Shown in pieces: positions 1 to 11,400 of a stretch of 64,000 nucleotides of DNA. The DNA is from Eopsaltria australis (Eukaryota; Chordata; Aves; Passeriformes; Petroicidae): positions 744,001 through 808,000 of the forward strand of contig JAVTVJ010000811.1 of NCBI GenBank assembly GCA_034509425.1, in the 5' to 3' direction. Position numbers and translations under genes: made by a program. Each line of letters opens with the position of its first letter. Positions within the stretch are counted from its first letter, which is position 1. Under the pieces are notes generated by a model. That model searched no databases and was not told the DNA's origin. It worked only from the letters and a program-made list of their open reading frames with translations.

Positions 1-48
1 ATGATGTTGACCTATATTTTCTCCATCTCCTGTTCCTCCCCTTCACAG

Positions 49-217
49 GCCGGATGATGTGATGCTGAAGCGCACCCATGATGAGACTGTTCTCTTGCAC
101 TGCTTCCTCTGGCCCGTGGTGACGTTGCTGGTTGGAGTCCTCATCGTGCTCCTGACCATCTGTGCCAAGAGCTTGGCTGTCAGGGCAGAGGCAATAAAAA
201 AGAAGAAGCATTTGTGA
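49..217 (+). CDS. KCNMB4: KCNMB4 terminal coding exon (BK channel beta-4 subunit, C-terminus only)
   Basis: A pyrimidine-rich acceptor ending in CAG at 46-48 opens an exon that completes a split arginine codon and then reads 55 residues from [12 protein letters not shown] to KKKKHL, with the stop at 215-217. It holds the second transmembrane helix (about [20 protein letters not shown]), followed by the cytosolic tail [16 protein letters not shown]. This closely matches the end of vertebrate KCNMB4 (about 210 residues in human), so roughly the last quarter of the protein is present and the rest lies left of the window. The family product is a two-pass auxiliary subunit of the calcium-activated potassium channel KCNMA1, mainly neuronal; it changes gating kinetics and toxin sensitivity. 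Position beside and convergent with PTPRB supports the call. Confidence 0.93.
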
Positions 218-650
218 GTGGCAAGGCTGCTCATGGAAAGGAAACACCTGCAAGAAGCTCTCAGGTGGGGCAAACGCCTGCAGGTCTGCGGGGCACCCAG
301 CTGCGTCTCCTTCCAGGGTCTGGTCTGTGGTGGTGTTGCTCTTGTCTCAGGACTGTTCTTGGGAGATTGCCCCATGAAATGCCAGCTAATTGCTTCTTCT
401 GCTATGGCACTGCATAAGTATATTCTACCAAAAAAAGAAGAAAATCCACGCTGCACCAAATAAGCTGTGTGCTGTTAGTGCTGAAGAGCAGCTACCCAGA
501 AATTGAGACATTTTATAAAACTCCCTGATTATGTTAATTCCATCTCCACAAAGTGATCTTTGCTTATCTTTAACATTAAATATTTAAAAATATTTTCTTT
601 AGATAGAACGTAATTCCAAAATAATAAAATTTGATTGTTTTGGGGGTTTT
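218..650 (+). other. KCNMB4: KCNMB4 3'UTR (proximal form, inferred)
   Basis: Sequence after the KCNMB4 stop has no further conserved reading frame and ends in an AT-rich stretch with a canonical AATAAA and a GT/T-rich downstream region. The extent is inferred; a longer 3'UTR using a later signal cannot be excluded. Confidence 0.5.
623..628 (+). terminator. Candidate KCNMB4 poly(A) signal AATAAA
   Basis: A canonical AATAAA lies about 405 bases after the stop codon. It is followed by TTGATTGTTTTGGGGGTTTT, which has the GU/U-rich character of a downstream cleavage element. No transcript evidence is available here. Confidence 0.5.
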
Positions 651-661
651 AACTTTTGGGG

Positions 662-736
662 ATTTTTTTTCTTATTTTTTTTTTTCTTTTTCTTTTTTTT
701 TTTTTTTTTAATCTTGTTGTGCTGGTTTTTTTTTTT
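662..736. repeat. Poly-T low-complexity tract
   Basis: Nearly pure T with a few C, A and G interruptions, seen directly. It may be the T-rich downstream part of the KCNMB4 cleavage region or a simple slippage tract. A short apparent reading frame through it (Phe/Leu runs) is a composition artefact. Confidence 0.9.
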
Positions 737-739
737 CCA

Positions 740-2361
740 CTGTGTAGAACTCCATTTAAAAATTCAAACTTTACCTTCTGTCTAGACAAAATCTTTCATC
801 ATTACCCATTCACTGTGATGAAATGTAGAAACACTTTTCAAAAATTGAAACAGTTGCTGGAAAAGATGATTAAATACTGGATCTAACTTTATTGTCTCAG
901 TGGTATTCAGTCCCTACAGTTTTTCTTGTCCCCTCTCAGATATCCTCTTCACTAATGCTCCAGGCTGTAAGGAGCAGGGATTTTACAGTAACGGTTTTAC
1001 ATGAATATGTTTTACCAGCATACTCCAAATAGTGGAGTGCCTGAGTGCTTGCTGAGGAGAGCCTGTGTGCCATGGTGTGACTCACACCATCAGGGAAGGA
1101 CACCAACTCCTTGCAGGGCTGTGGGTGTTTGCTGCTGAACTGCCTATCCCTGTCATATCAGCTTCATGAAGGCCCCCTCCAAGGGGATGCTCCAGAAAGC
1201 ACACAGCAGTCTGGGCATGGAATCTTGCTGGGTTGGCTCCCTCTGCTTGCCCCAGCTCCTTGCTGTGTGTGATGGGAGTATCAGCTCCAGCCCACTTGCT
1301 CAGCACAGAGTTGCATATTTCTGGCAGTCTCCCAGAGCACATTTTTCCATGCTGTAGCCAGGGGCAGGGGCCAGAGCAGTTTCACAGCACTTGTGGTGGC
1401 CCCTGCAGGGCTGTCCCCCCGGGACCAGCTGTGCAGCTTGGCAGTGCTGGAGTGCAGCAAAGAAGAAAAGCCATGTGGCTCAGTCAGGGAAGTGAGTGAT
1501 TATTGGCAAAGCATTTTAATCTACTTTAACAATTCTGCAATTCTAAACATACTGCACTAATCTCTGATATTCTTAGTATTATGTGTAAATACCTTGGGTT
1601 TCGTTGTGATTTTAGCACATAGCAGAAATATTCCCTGAGGATGAGAAAAGTGCCAGATTTAAAAGCCTGAAAGCTTAGTTGGTACAAAGCACAGTGACAA
1701 ACTTGTTTGTATTGTCCAGTGTCTTTTTCAGATTAATTGTATTGTGTGTTTTAGAATTGATTTCCGTAAGACTTCTTGTAGGTACTGTGGTGCCCAGTGA
1801 TGAGGGTGATAAATGGCATCTGGAGGTCATTTTCTGATCCCCTCCTTACTTGCTATATGACTTTTGGAGTGTCCTCTGGTCCCAGTCCACACTGGGATAG
1901 CTGTTCTTTCAAAGCAAGTTAAGGAAATGTGTTTGTAGAGGCAGGAACTTGATGCTTCTTGGCACATTAGCCTGTGTGAAAGATCCAGTTGGCACTGGCT
2001 GCATATGTTCAAGCACCTCCTGTCCTGTAGATGAAAAATACCTCTTGCAAGCAAAATTTCCAATTCTATGTGTTAAACATCATCCCTTTGAAGGTGCCTG
2101 CTGTTCAACTCACACTGGTACCTTCTATCTCAGCCTACTGCAAAGAATAGTGCTGGATGTACTGGGTGCAGAGAGGTTGTGAACTCTCAGCCTCCCAGAG
2201 GAAAGCCTGCCAGCTCCTGAAAGAGCTGTCCTTCAAAGCACAATGTCTTTTGTTTCACTCATGTCTCACTGCTGTGGCCTTGTTTGCGTCCACTGTGATC
2301 CTCTTGCCTCAGCAACCCACAGGAACATTGCATTGTATGTCTGATTTGGGGGCTTGGTTGC

Positions 2362-2366
<5 letters not shown>
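740..2366. other. Intergenic spacer, no gene seen
   Basis: Between the KCNMB4 3' end and the TA microsatellite I see only short unrelated frames, no splice-consistent exon, no recognisable RNA gene and no repeat family I can name. A distal part of the KCNMB4 3'UTR could extend into it. Confidence 0.6.

Positions 2367-2415
<49 letters not shown>
2367..2415. repeat. (TA)n dinucleotide microsatellite, about 24 copies
   Basis: An uninterrupted alternating TA run of about 49 bases, flanked by TTTT on the left and TTCC on the right. Its length suggests a polymorphic marker. It produces artefactual Tyr-Ile repeats in frames on both strands. Confidence 0.97.
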
Positions 2416-2417
<2 letters not shown>

Positions 2418-5400
2418 CTTTTACACTCTCTGCAAATCACATAAAGCTGCTGGTGCGGGGTGGTTTGGTTGTCTGAGTAAGGTGATGACAAGTTCTCCTC
2501 ATTTATTTCTCTTTGGTAGTTTCTTACAGTTAAGGGGAATAGGCCTGATTTTCTGCATATACCCGTCTTTTGTTTTCCCAAGGGAGAAGGAAATACACAG
2601 TGACACAGATTCATCATGAAATTTTAAACCAGTAGCTTGGGGCTCACAAATCCAGATTAACAAAATCCTCTCTTGCTTTGCTCCAGAAGCTTTTGTGAGT
2701 GAATCGTACAGCTGGTTCTCTGAGCAAAAGGCAAGAGGCAAATTGAGTGGAAGCAGCTGGCTTGATTGGCAATCATATATTTAAATCTGTTAGAAATGCC
2801 TTTTGCAAAGGCCTCTGGAAGAAAGTGATGGCTGAAGAGATGATATTAAATTATTTTGCTGGGAGTTTTGCACCCCAAGTTAAATATCTAAATTGGTATC
2901 CCAAGACCAGCAGTAGGTACATACCTGGCATGGCAGTGTGTGATGCTAAGGGGAAAACTCAAAATCCTGAAATTCAGTCTTCTGTCTCATCCCATCCCTC
3001 ATTGATTCAGAAATGTCTTTGTAATCCCTGTACTTGATTGTGGAAGCTGGGGATTTCCCACTAGCAGATTATTCACTGATTTCCTCCCTGGCTTTGCAGA
3101 GTTCCAGGTTTTGTGGTGTATTCCCTGAAACAAATTTGCAGCCAGAGCGGCTGCTTTTCCCAAAGCCATCTGCAGATTTGGCTTTTGCATTTTATTCAAT
3201 ATTTATATTCCACTGCTTTGAAGAATTTTGTTCTGGCATGCTGTCTACTGCTCTGCTTCAGTAAGACCTGCCTTCTCTTTCATGTAGTGCAATTAAATCA
3301 ATTTGTTTATACAGGATCTTTCTCTGTTAGTTTCTTAGGCTCAATTTAAAAGTTGCAGTAATAGGAGCATTTTTTGTTGCATTTTTCCTGCTTATGTGTT
3401 TCTGTGTTGCCAGTAACAGACAAGCTTTCACAGAGTTAGAAAATTTAACTGCTGAATGAGAGGTTTAATTCTGAACAGATGAAGGATATTGTGGGAGAAT
3501 CCAGAGGCATTTTAGAAAATCATTGCCCATAATATCTGCTATAAACATAGCCCTTTGACAGGGGTCCAGCACAGACTGCTGTATTTGAAGGATTGTTTTC
3601 AAGTGAGCTCTTCAGTAGGTGCTGCAGGATGCTGGTTGGGAAGTGCAGAGGGGAGGTAGCACAGGTCTGAGTTTCCAGACTTGCACTTCCAGGTGTGTTT
3701 TGAGGAATTTGTCCTGGAACAGAACAAAGATGTCTGCGAGGCGTGAGAGTGCAGAGCACTCCGCACATTTGTCACTGCAGCTCAGCCTGCCCTGCCCACC
3801 CCAGCCCTGCTGCTGCCTCAGTGGGATTTCCCTGTCTGCATTTTTCTTCTGGGAACCCTCCTGGCTGAGCCAGGTTGTGCTCATGCCCACAGCAGCAGGT
3901 TTGTCTGCAGAGGGCTGCCACACAGCTCACCTCATTTCACACACAACACAAAAGCATCCATCAAGTGTGTGTTATCCCATCAGAGTCCAGCGGGGAAATG
4001 TGGAAGGGGAAACATTGGTCAATGTTTAAAACCTTTCAATAGATAAAGCAGTAGGGCTTAAGTATTCTTGAGAAAGTGTCTAATGCAATTCTCTGAGGCT
4101 TACTTGAAAAATGAAAACTATTTAAACTTGGCAGTGGGGCTGGTCCGACAGGGTGGATTGCCTGTGAACAGAAGGGAAGTGCTGTGCAAGCATCTTTGCT
4201 CAGCACTGCAAATGTGGGAGCTGCCTGCCAAATCAGGGTTTCTGCAAACTCTAGCCTAAATGGCCAAAGTGTCTTAAGGCCAAGAACAAACACGTGAAAG
4301 ATGAGACACCTAGAACAGTGTTTAATAAGAAAACAAAAGCACTCATGCCATGGTTTATATTTCAATAATCAGACGAAAGGAAGCACAGTTGAATTTCTAA
4401 TTATGATGCCTATGATATCATTCAAATATGGTCTTTCAATTCCTGACAGAAATCCCATAGCCAGAGTTTTCGAAAACTCAGCTTATTCCTGTGTGTGGTT
4501 TTCTCTGAGAATCAAAGCCTGTTTGGTTTGGGTTTTTTTTCCCCCTCAGTGTGGAACAGCTGCTGTTCCTCCATTAACTTCCAATCAGAAACCAACTGCT
4601 TCCCTTTCTGGCGTCTTTAGGGGCTGCTGTGCTGATCTGTCAAGCTAACAATCTTTGCTGCAGAAAGCAGGAGCAGGAAAACCTCCAAGGGAGTATGTGT
4701 GCAATTAATCATAGTGCCTTGTCAGGTCACAGGCCCTCTGAATGAATCAGCCCCAAAGTTTGATGTTTGAGAGGCTGCGCAATTCTCGCTCCGGTTTGAT
4801 TCGAGCCCGAATCCTGCCGCTGCTTGCACTGTGTTAATTCACTGCTCTTTGGTGGTCTCATGGTTTGAAGTCTTGTAAGCCTGAAAAACGCACTGTGTGC
4901 ATTGGATGCACGGCTGGAGATGCTATAAAAAGAGGAAAAAATGCTTTATGTAGCTGTAATTTGCTTGTAAAATTTTATTATAAAATATGTTGGCATAGCT
5001 GTAAAATTGAATATACACCTACAGTACACGAACTCCAAACAGCACATACAACAATCAACTGAAAATAACTCCCAGAAATGCAGTATTGCTTCTGACTCTG
5101 CATTAAAATTTAAAAAAAGCAAACTCTCTGTAATTTAATTTAATGAGCTAATGGAGCATCAAACTTTACTTTTAATAATATAACTTCTTCATAATGTTTC
5201 AGCTAGCATAATTTCTATCCTTATTTTTATTTGCATGCCAATTGTCATTCACTAAAAGCAGTTGGAAAAAAACCCAACCAGTAAGCTCTTTCACATAATT
5301 GCTTGTTCAGCAGCTGAGGGTTTCTGGACAAAATAATTCAGCTCTTTGGACCCCACACAGCAGGATCAATTCCTTTCCCCTCTTGCTGTAGGCTGGTTTG

Positions 5401-8400
5401 TCTCGTGGTACTCACAGGAGAGGGAGCAGGGCAGCCACCCACTCCCCACTGCTGTGTCCATCCAACACCACCTCTAGGATGTAATATCTGGCATTTTCTA
5501 GGGGCCTGGATATCAGGGGCACTGCCAGGCTATGGGGCTGTGGGGCTGTGGGGAGGGAGCATGACCCAGGGGCATCAGGGAGAGAACTCCCACCTAAGAC
5601 AAACGTGAAACGTTAGAAGGGGCATGGGTTTGGCAAAGAATGAAATCTTCCGTGGAATTCAAAGGGCTGAGCTATATTTTCCTGCACTATTCCTCTGAAG
5701 AATAATGTTTGAGATGATTAAAAAATTGCTGTGAGATTTTCAGGGAATCTGTTCTTAGGCAGTGGGAGAGGACTTGGGAAGGAGCAGATATACAACAGTT
5801 GGTAAACATAAACAGCAGGTAGCCTAAATCCTTACTATTTTTTTATGAAAAATCATGAAAAATGAGTCTGATACAAAAGAAAAAAGATACATGAAAATAA
5901 TGGAGTTAGCTGGTGTCTTTTGCTTTTGATGGAATAATTATCAATCCTTATCAAAAACCAGAGCATATGTTATGAATCTGCAAGTATCTGGACAAGTGAA
6001 TCACAGGCAGTAAATGATTTTGCTGTATTAAGAATAAATAATGTCCTGTGAACTTTTTTACTAAAGAAGACATATACGGGAAGCAATACATCATAAAGAG
6101 CATTTAAAATATTATCTCAAGATCTTATTGATAAAATTAATTTAGTTCAGCCTGGCAACAAGAGAGCGGGGGCTGAAAATGGGCTGCAGAGTTGTCAACA
6201 CAAAGCAATAATGAAAAGTGAGCTACCAAGCACAGGTGTGGGATGAGGTGTCTCAGTAACTTTTTTCATGATATTAAATGGCAAGATAAAGGGCAAATTA
6301 ATTGCATTTAAAAAAATATGACAGATGAGGGGATTTATGAGCTCTAGTTTCATGGGTAGGTGATTCAATAACAAATACAGGGAACTAAGAACACTAGCAG
6401 AAGAGTAAAATGTCTTGTCTGTTCTTGGAAAATATAAGGTAATAAATAAAGATAAAAGGTGCAGACCAAATGTTTTGGTTGGAGGAAACGTCTCAGCAAG
6501 CCAAACTGTGACTGTAAAGGCTTCAGATAGCTGCTAAAAACACACTGGTGCTAGCTAACCCTGGGTTTTGATGGCATTTAGTTGATGTTTTTGGGCTGAA
6601 ACTGTAGCCTTTTCTCCAGTAGCTGTCACTAGGTGACATTTTGGGGACATGTGGGGGTACCATGTTTTTTTAACCTGTTTCAACCTATTTTTTTCACCTG
6701 TTTTGCTCAGAGCAGAGTATTTGCCATTCTTTTTTGTGTTGAAATTTCTGGGAAGTTGAGAGCAGTGTTGCATGGGATTACTAACAGCAATTTGGACAGT
6801 TTTTGGTGCCTGAGAAAGGGTCTGAAGCAGGAAGAACCCATTGGAAATAGCCCCATCCTGTCCAGATCTAGATAAAGTAGAGAAGCAAATTTTACTGCCT
6901 GATTCATGGTCTGCCATTTGCAGCATCAGAACCATCACACTGATTTTTGTTTCCAAAAAGCAACACAGCTCTGTTGCAAACCCATGCATGACCAGAGGAC
7001 CCTTGCCTAAACTCTTCCCAGGGGAAGGAAGTTTGCACAACTGGATGCAGCAAGCAAGACATTGCTGGGGGTGAACATCTCAGTGTTCAGTGGTGTCAAT
7101 GCCAACAGGTTTGGGGCTAGGTGGGGTTTTTCAGAGTTATTTTGGGCATAAGCCATATATCCATGCACACAAGTTACTTGACAGTAACCTGTCTTCCTCA
7201 CTGACAGAACATGCATGTGTGCCCATGGAATTCTTGCTATGCCACGCAAATCAAAATTAAAAATGGTTTAAGCAGTACTCCACATTTCAAGTCAGCTTTG
7301 AAATTATGCCTTGACCTACCTTGAAGCTTTGTGGGAATTACTTGTTTTTGTTTATAATACCTATACAGATTTACAGCCCATTTTGTAGGAATAGAACAAC
7401 AATATATGGCTGCAGAGTGGAAGCTCATTGCAGTGTTAACTGTGCCTCAAAGTAAGATGGATTGGAAGTTCTTCCTTCCCTGTATCCTGCTGCTGGAGTG
7501 ATGCACACACACACTTTGATTTCCCTCTGGTTCTTCCTTGTTAAGCACTCTTTCTCCAGGCACACAAATGCATATGTATTGTGCAGTAAGTGTTTACCAA
7601 ACTCATCATTATTCTGCATTCATGCACACTGAGCTGTCTTTCTCAATAATTAGCTTTGTAATGATCAAAGACATTCTGTACTGACTTGCATTCCTCCTAG
7701 TTTTATTGTTCCTCCATCACTCCTCTCTAACTCTTCTTATGTTACATTTTCAAGGTTGCTTTTATTAAGTGGGCCTTGCTTTTATTGATAGCCAAAACAA
7801 AAAAAGCAAAATTAAAATTGAAAAGCCGATTTGATCACTTTTATATTTATTTTGCAAAGACATATTAAAATGAACTTTTTGTTTTGTTTGATGTACATTC
7901 TGTGCTTTGCTAAATAACCTTGAGGACTGCACTGCCAAGTCAAGCATTGATATTAGCAGTACTCATTATGTAGTTCAAAAGTGTTCTGATAATTTGTCCC
8001 TCTGTGTTTAAACACTACCTTTTATACCCCATGACATTTGAGAAAAAAAAAAACACATTAAGAAGTGCTGCAGTCTTGTTGACAGTGAAGCATTTGCTTC
8101 CTCTTTCACAAGAGTAAATTTCTGGCAAATGTATCATATTAAAATGCACTCTGTCCTTGGACGAGGAAGAAGAGGGCTGGCAGTAGAGTTATTAATTGGA
8201 GTTAGATCTCCTCACAACTCTGGGAAGCCAGAATTTCTTTTACAGGAAGCGGCACTGCTACATGCAGAGGTTAGATTTTTTATGAAAGGCTGGACAGTGA
8301 GACAGAGACAGATATGAACTGCAGGGATCCTGGTTCCTCAGTCCCTGCCTCAGAGACGAGGCCAGTTCCCATCCCTTGCTGGAAACATCTGTGGGAAGAT

Positions 8401-11400
8401 TTTGTGGAGCAATTCAGTGTTTCTGCATATCAGCAGCCCCGTTAAACACTAAAAATGCTCTGGGGAAACCAGCTGTGCAGGCCAGGCTGAGAGGCAGTGC
8501 TTGCTGCTGCTTCCCCGGATGCTAGCTTGACAATGAAATGTGGCTCTCCATTCTAGCTGAAGTTGGTACTCACACATCTGACGGAAGGGAGGCAGTTTTT
8601 CCTCCCTTTTCCTCCCTCCCCCCCTTGCTTTATCCCTCACTGTTCCTCTGAACAATGCCCTCGCAGTTTGAACTCATTTTCTTTGAACTGCACGCACTGC
8701 ATAACTCATACTTTTGCCTGTTACTCCATCCCTAAACATCTGCCATTATTTATCTGGATGGTTTAAACTCTTTATGTTCGATTTATTAGTCTCTCTGAGA
8801 ATTACCTCCAGCTTTGTGTGGAAATATGTTCAGTGGTGGAAACAGCTGCAGGGCCCCCCAGCTCCCCTTGTGACGGATTCCATTACGAGGTGACCTCCAC
8901 CATTCAGAGGGTGGGATTTGATGACTGTGCCATTTTCCTGGAAAGAGGCTGCAGCCCCATCCAACACAAGCTGGCACAATCTCTTTTACCACCCAGATGA
9001 TGAGAGAAGAAGTTTTTAATGCAGATCCTGAGGCATATGTCATTGGTGAACACCTTTCCTCAGTTATGCTGGCAGAAGAGCTCTCCTGTCCTGCTGGCCG
9101 TGCTGCAGTGGGCACCCACCACACAGGGCTCCTCCAGCACATCTGGAGACATGGATTTGTGCTTCCAGCAGCTGTGGCAGCTTGTCCTCACCCAGCCTTG
9201 CCTGCTGTAGTCTTAAATGTAAGCAAGACAAGGGGAGAAGGGGCTTAGAGCCTCACACAGATTAATGATCTCTTCTTTTTGGTGTCTTTTCCCTTATATT
9301 TCTGACTTGTGCTGGGCTGAAATGCTTGCTTCAGGGCTCCATCTTGCCCAAATCTCTTATTTCCTACCATTGTCAGTTACCAAAGACCCAGATAGGTTAC
9401 ACCAAATTCTGTGGCAAATTAGACCAGCCCCAATGTTAATGGAAAAGCTTGATTTGGATACTTAATTGTGAGTATCAAATTGAAAGCTGGAGAGCCATTC
9501 ATCCCTTCTGCCTAAAGGTCATTGGACAAGCAGCCTTTGAAGTTCAATTACTTCAAGGCCCATATACCACCCAAATCTGCCTGTGTCTCTGCTGTAAGGT
9601 TTAAAATGCACCACTGTTTTCTATAGCATCTTGCATGCCATCTGTTTTCCAAATCACTTTCCTCAGCTGCATAATTTAATTAGTGAGATAAGAACTAGAG
9701 GGGGGAGGATGTGGAGAAAAATGAGAAATTTGTTTATGAAGCCTCTGCATTCAATTCTCACTTTCAGTGTGTGGGTACTAGAAAATGTAAAGTGGCACTT
9801 TAGAAGCAAAGGGGACCTGGTCACCCTAACAAGGCTCTCAGCTTCCACATCTCCCTGGAGAAGCTGATGCAGGGAACAGTCTCACCATGCTGGGCTTTTG
9901 TGTGGTTGCCATAACACAGGGCATGAACCAGCATCCATCCTCCTCTTGCTATGCAGAGATTTTCTTTCACTTTCTCTGGTCCCTCCTTCTTCAAGGCTGG
10001 TACCCACTCATTGCTCATACTTGCATCTATGGGAAAGTCAGTTCTAGGCTGGCCTGTTTTCAAACCCATCATTCCAGTTCCTCGTGGGGATAGGTGCCAG
10101 TCTAGGGTCTGGGCTAGGTTGCAGTCTCATTTTCTGGGGACAGCCTGGAGGGACTTGTGAGTGGCAGATCATATTTGGCCAGAGCAGCTGGACTAAGGGA
10201 GTGGGAAAAGGTCTGAGAAGCAAAGAGAGTGATGCCTGACAACCCCTGCCCTGTGATTCCATGGCTGCCTAAAATCCTCAGACTCTCTCTCCTGGAACAA
10301 ACTGAGGAGATTAAAAATAGCTCTTTGTTTTTGTTGATGACAAGGCAATTTTAACACAGGTCACTTCCCCAGCCTGCTACACTGAGTGGCAACAAGCAGA
10401 GAGATGTGGGAACAAGTGGGCAGCACTTGGGGCAGAAAGGAGGAGGTGGGAGAGAGCCACTTCCTTGGGGACAGCAGCATCTCACGCAGAAAATTCCAGT
10501 GTGGCTTTCCCTGGCAAGGCTGAGTGAGGAAGGAGAAGTGGGCCTGCCCTTGGTGCAGGGAGCCCATGGGTGAGGTGAGTGTGCTCCTGCTCTGTGTGGT
10601 CCTGTCAGCTGAGCCCCTGCTCAGAGCACGACAGAGCCCATCCCCTGTGATTGCACCATATGGTCCTGCACTGGCTTTTCTTTTTTCTGGTCTCTGACAG
10701 TGTGCTGCATAGAGAAGGGGAATTAAATAAAAGATGTCACCACAATGCTGTTGGAGGTCTTTGGTGGCTTTATCCTTCTTCCTAGCTGCTTTCCCATCCC
10801 AGCATGGACATATGTGTGTTTTTCCCCACTGAAATGGATGTATCCACAAGAACAGAAAAAATTCACCCACCATATTTTATGCCTTTTCTCCTTTTTCTCT
10901 CATGGACTCACTAGAATAAGGTGTTTAGATCTAATCCGACCAAAGCAAACAAACATCCATGGTGAAAAATACTTCCAGGTCAAGGATCAGAAATTTTCTT
11001 ACCTGTCTTGGTTCAACAACCACAACATACTTGACGCTAGCATTTCTTTTTGCTTTTTCTCTTCTCCACTTTTGTAATCGAAAGCTCTGGCACTTTAGAG
11101 GGAAGATTTCAGTCACTCTGGGAACTGCTGGAGGGTGCTGGGGGAGTTTCTTGCTCATCAGAATGTTTACATAAAATTTGTCACAGCCTGACCAGATCTA
11201 ATTGGCATGATGTGTAAAGAAACAAGCTCCTTGGATATTTTTAGTACTCTCCAACCTTTCTGGCACAGAACTGTTGGGCATTAATTAATTCCAGTTGTCT
11301 GCCAGTTCATTCTGTTGAACTTGGAGTCTCACAAATAATTTGGGTCCAGGTGTCTTTTAGATCCAGTGATAAGACAACAGGATGTTGGCATTTATCTTGC

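Noticed and set aside
656..886. Phe-rich open frame after the KCNMB4 stop
   Set aside because: Produced by the poly-T tract.
4775..4820. tRNA-like T-arm wording (GGTTTGATTCGAGCC…)
   Set aside because: No matching acceptor stem, D-arm or anticodon arm can be laid out around it.
10361..10873. A 170-codon minus-strand open frame in the spacer
   Set aside because: No recognisable family, no splice or promoter context, and such lengths occur by chance in 15 kb of spacer.
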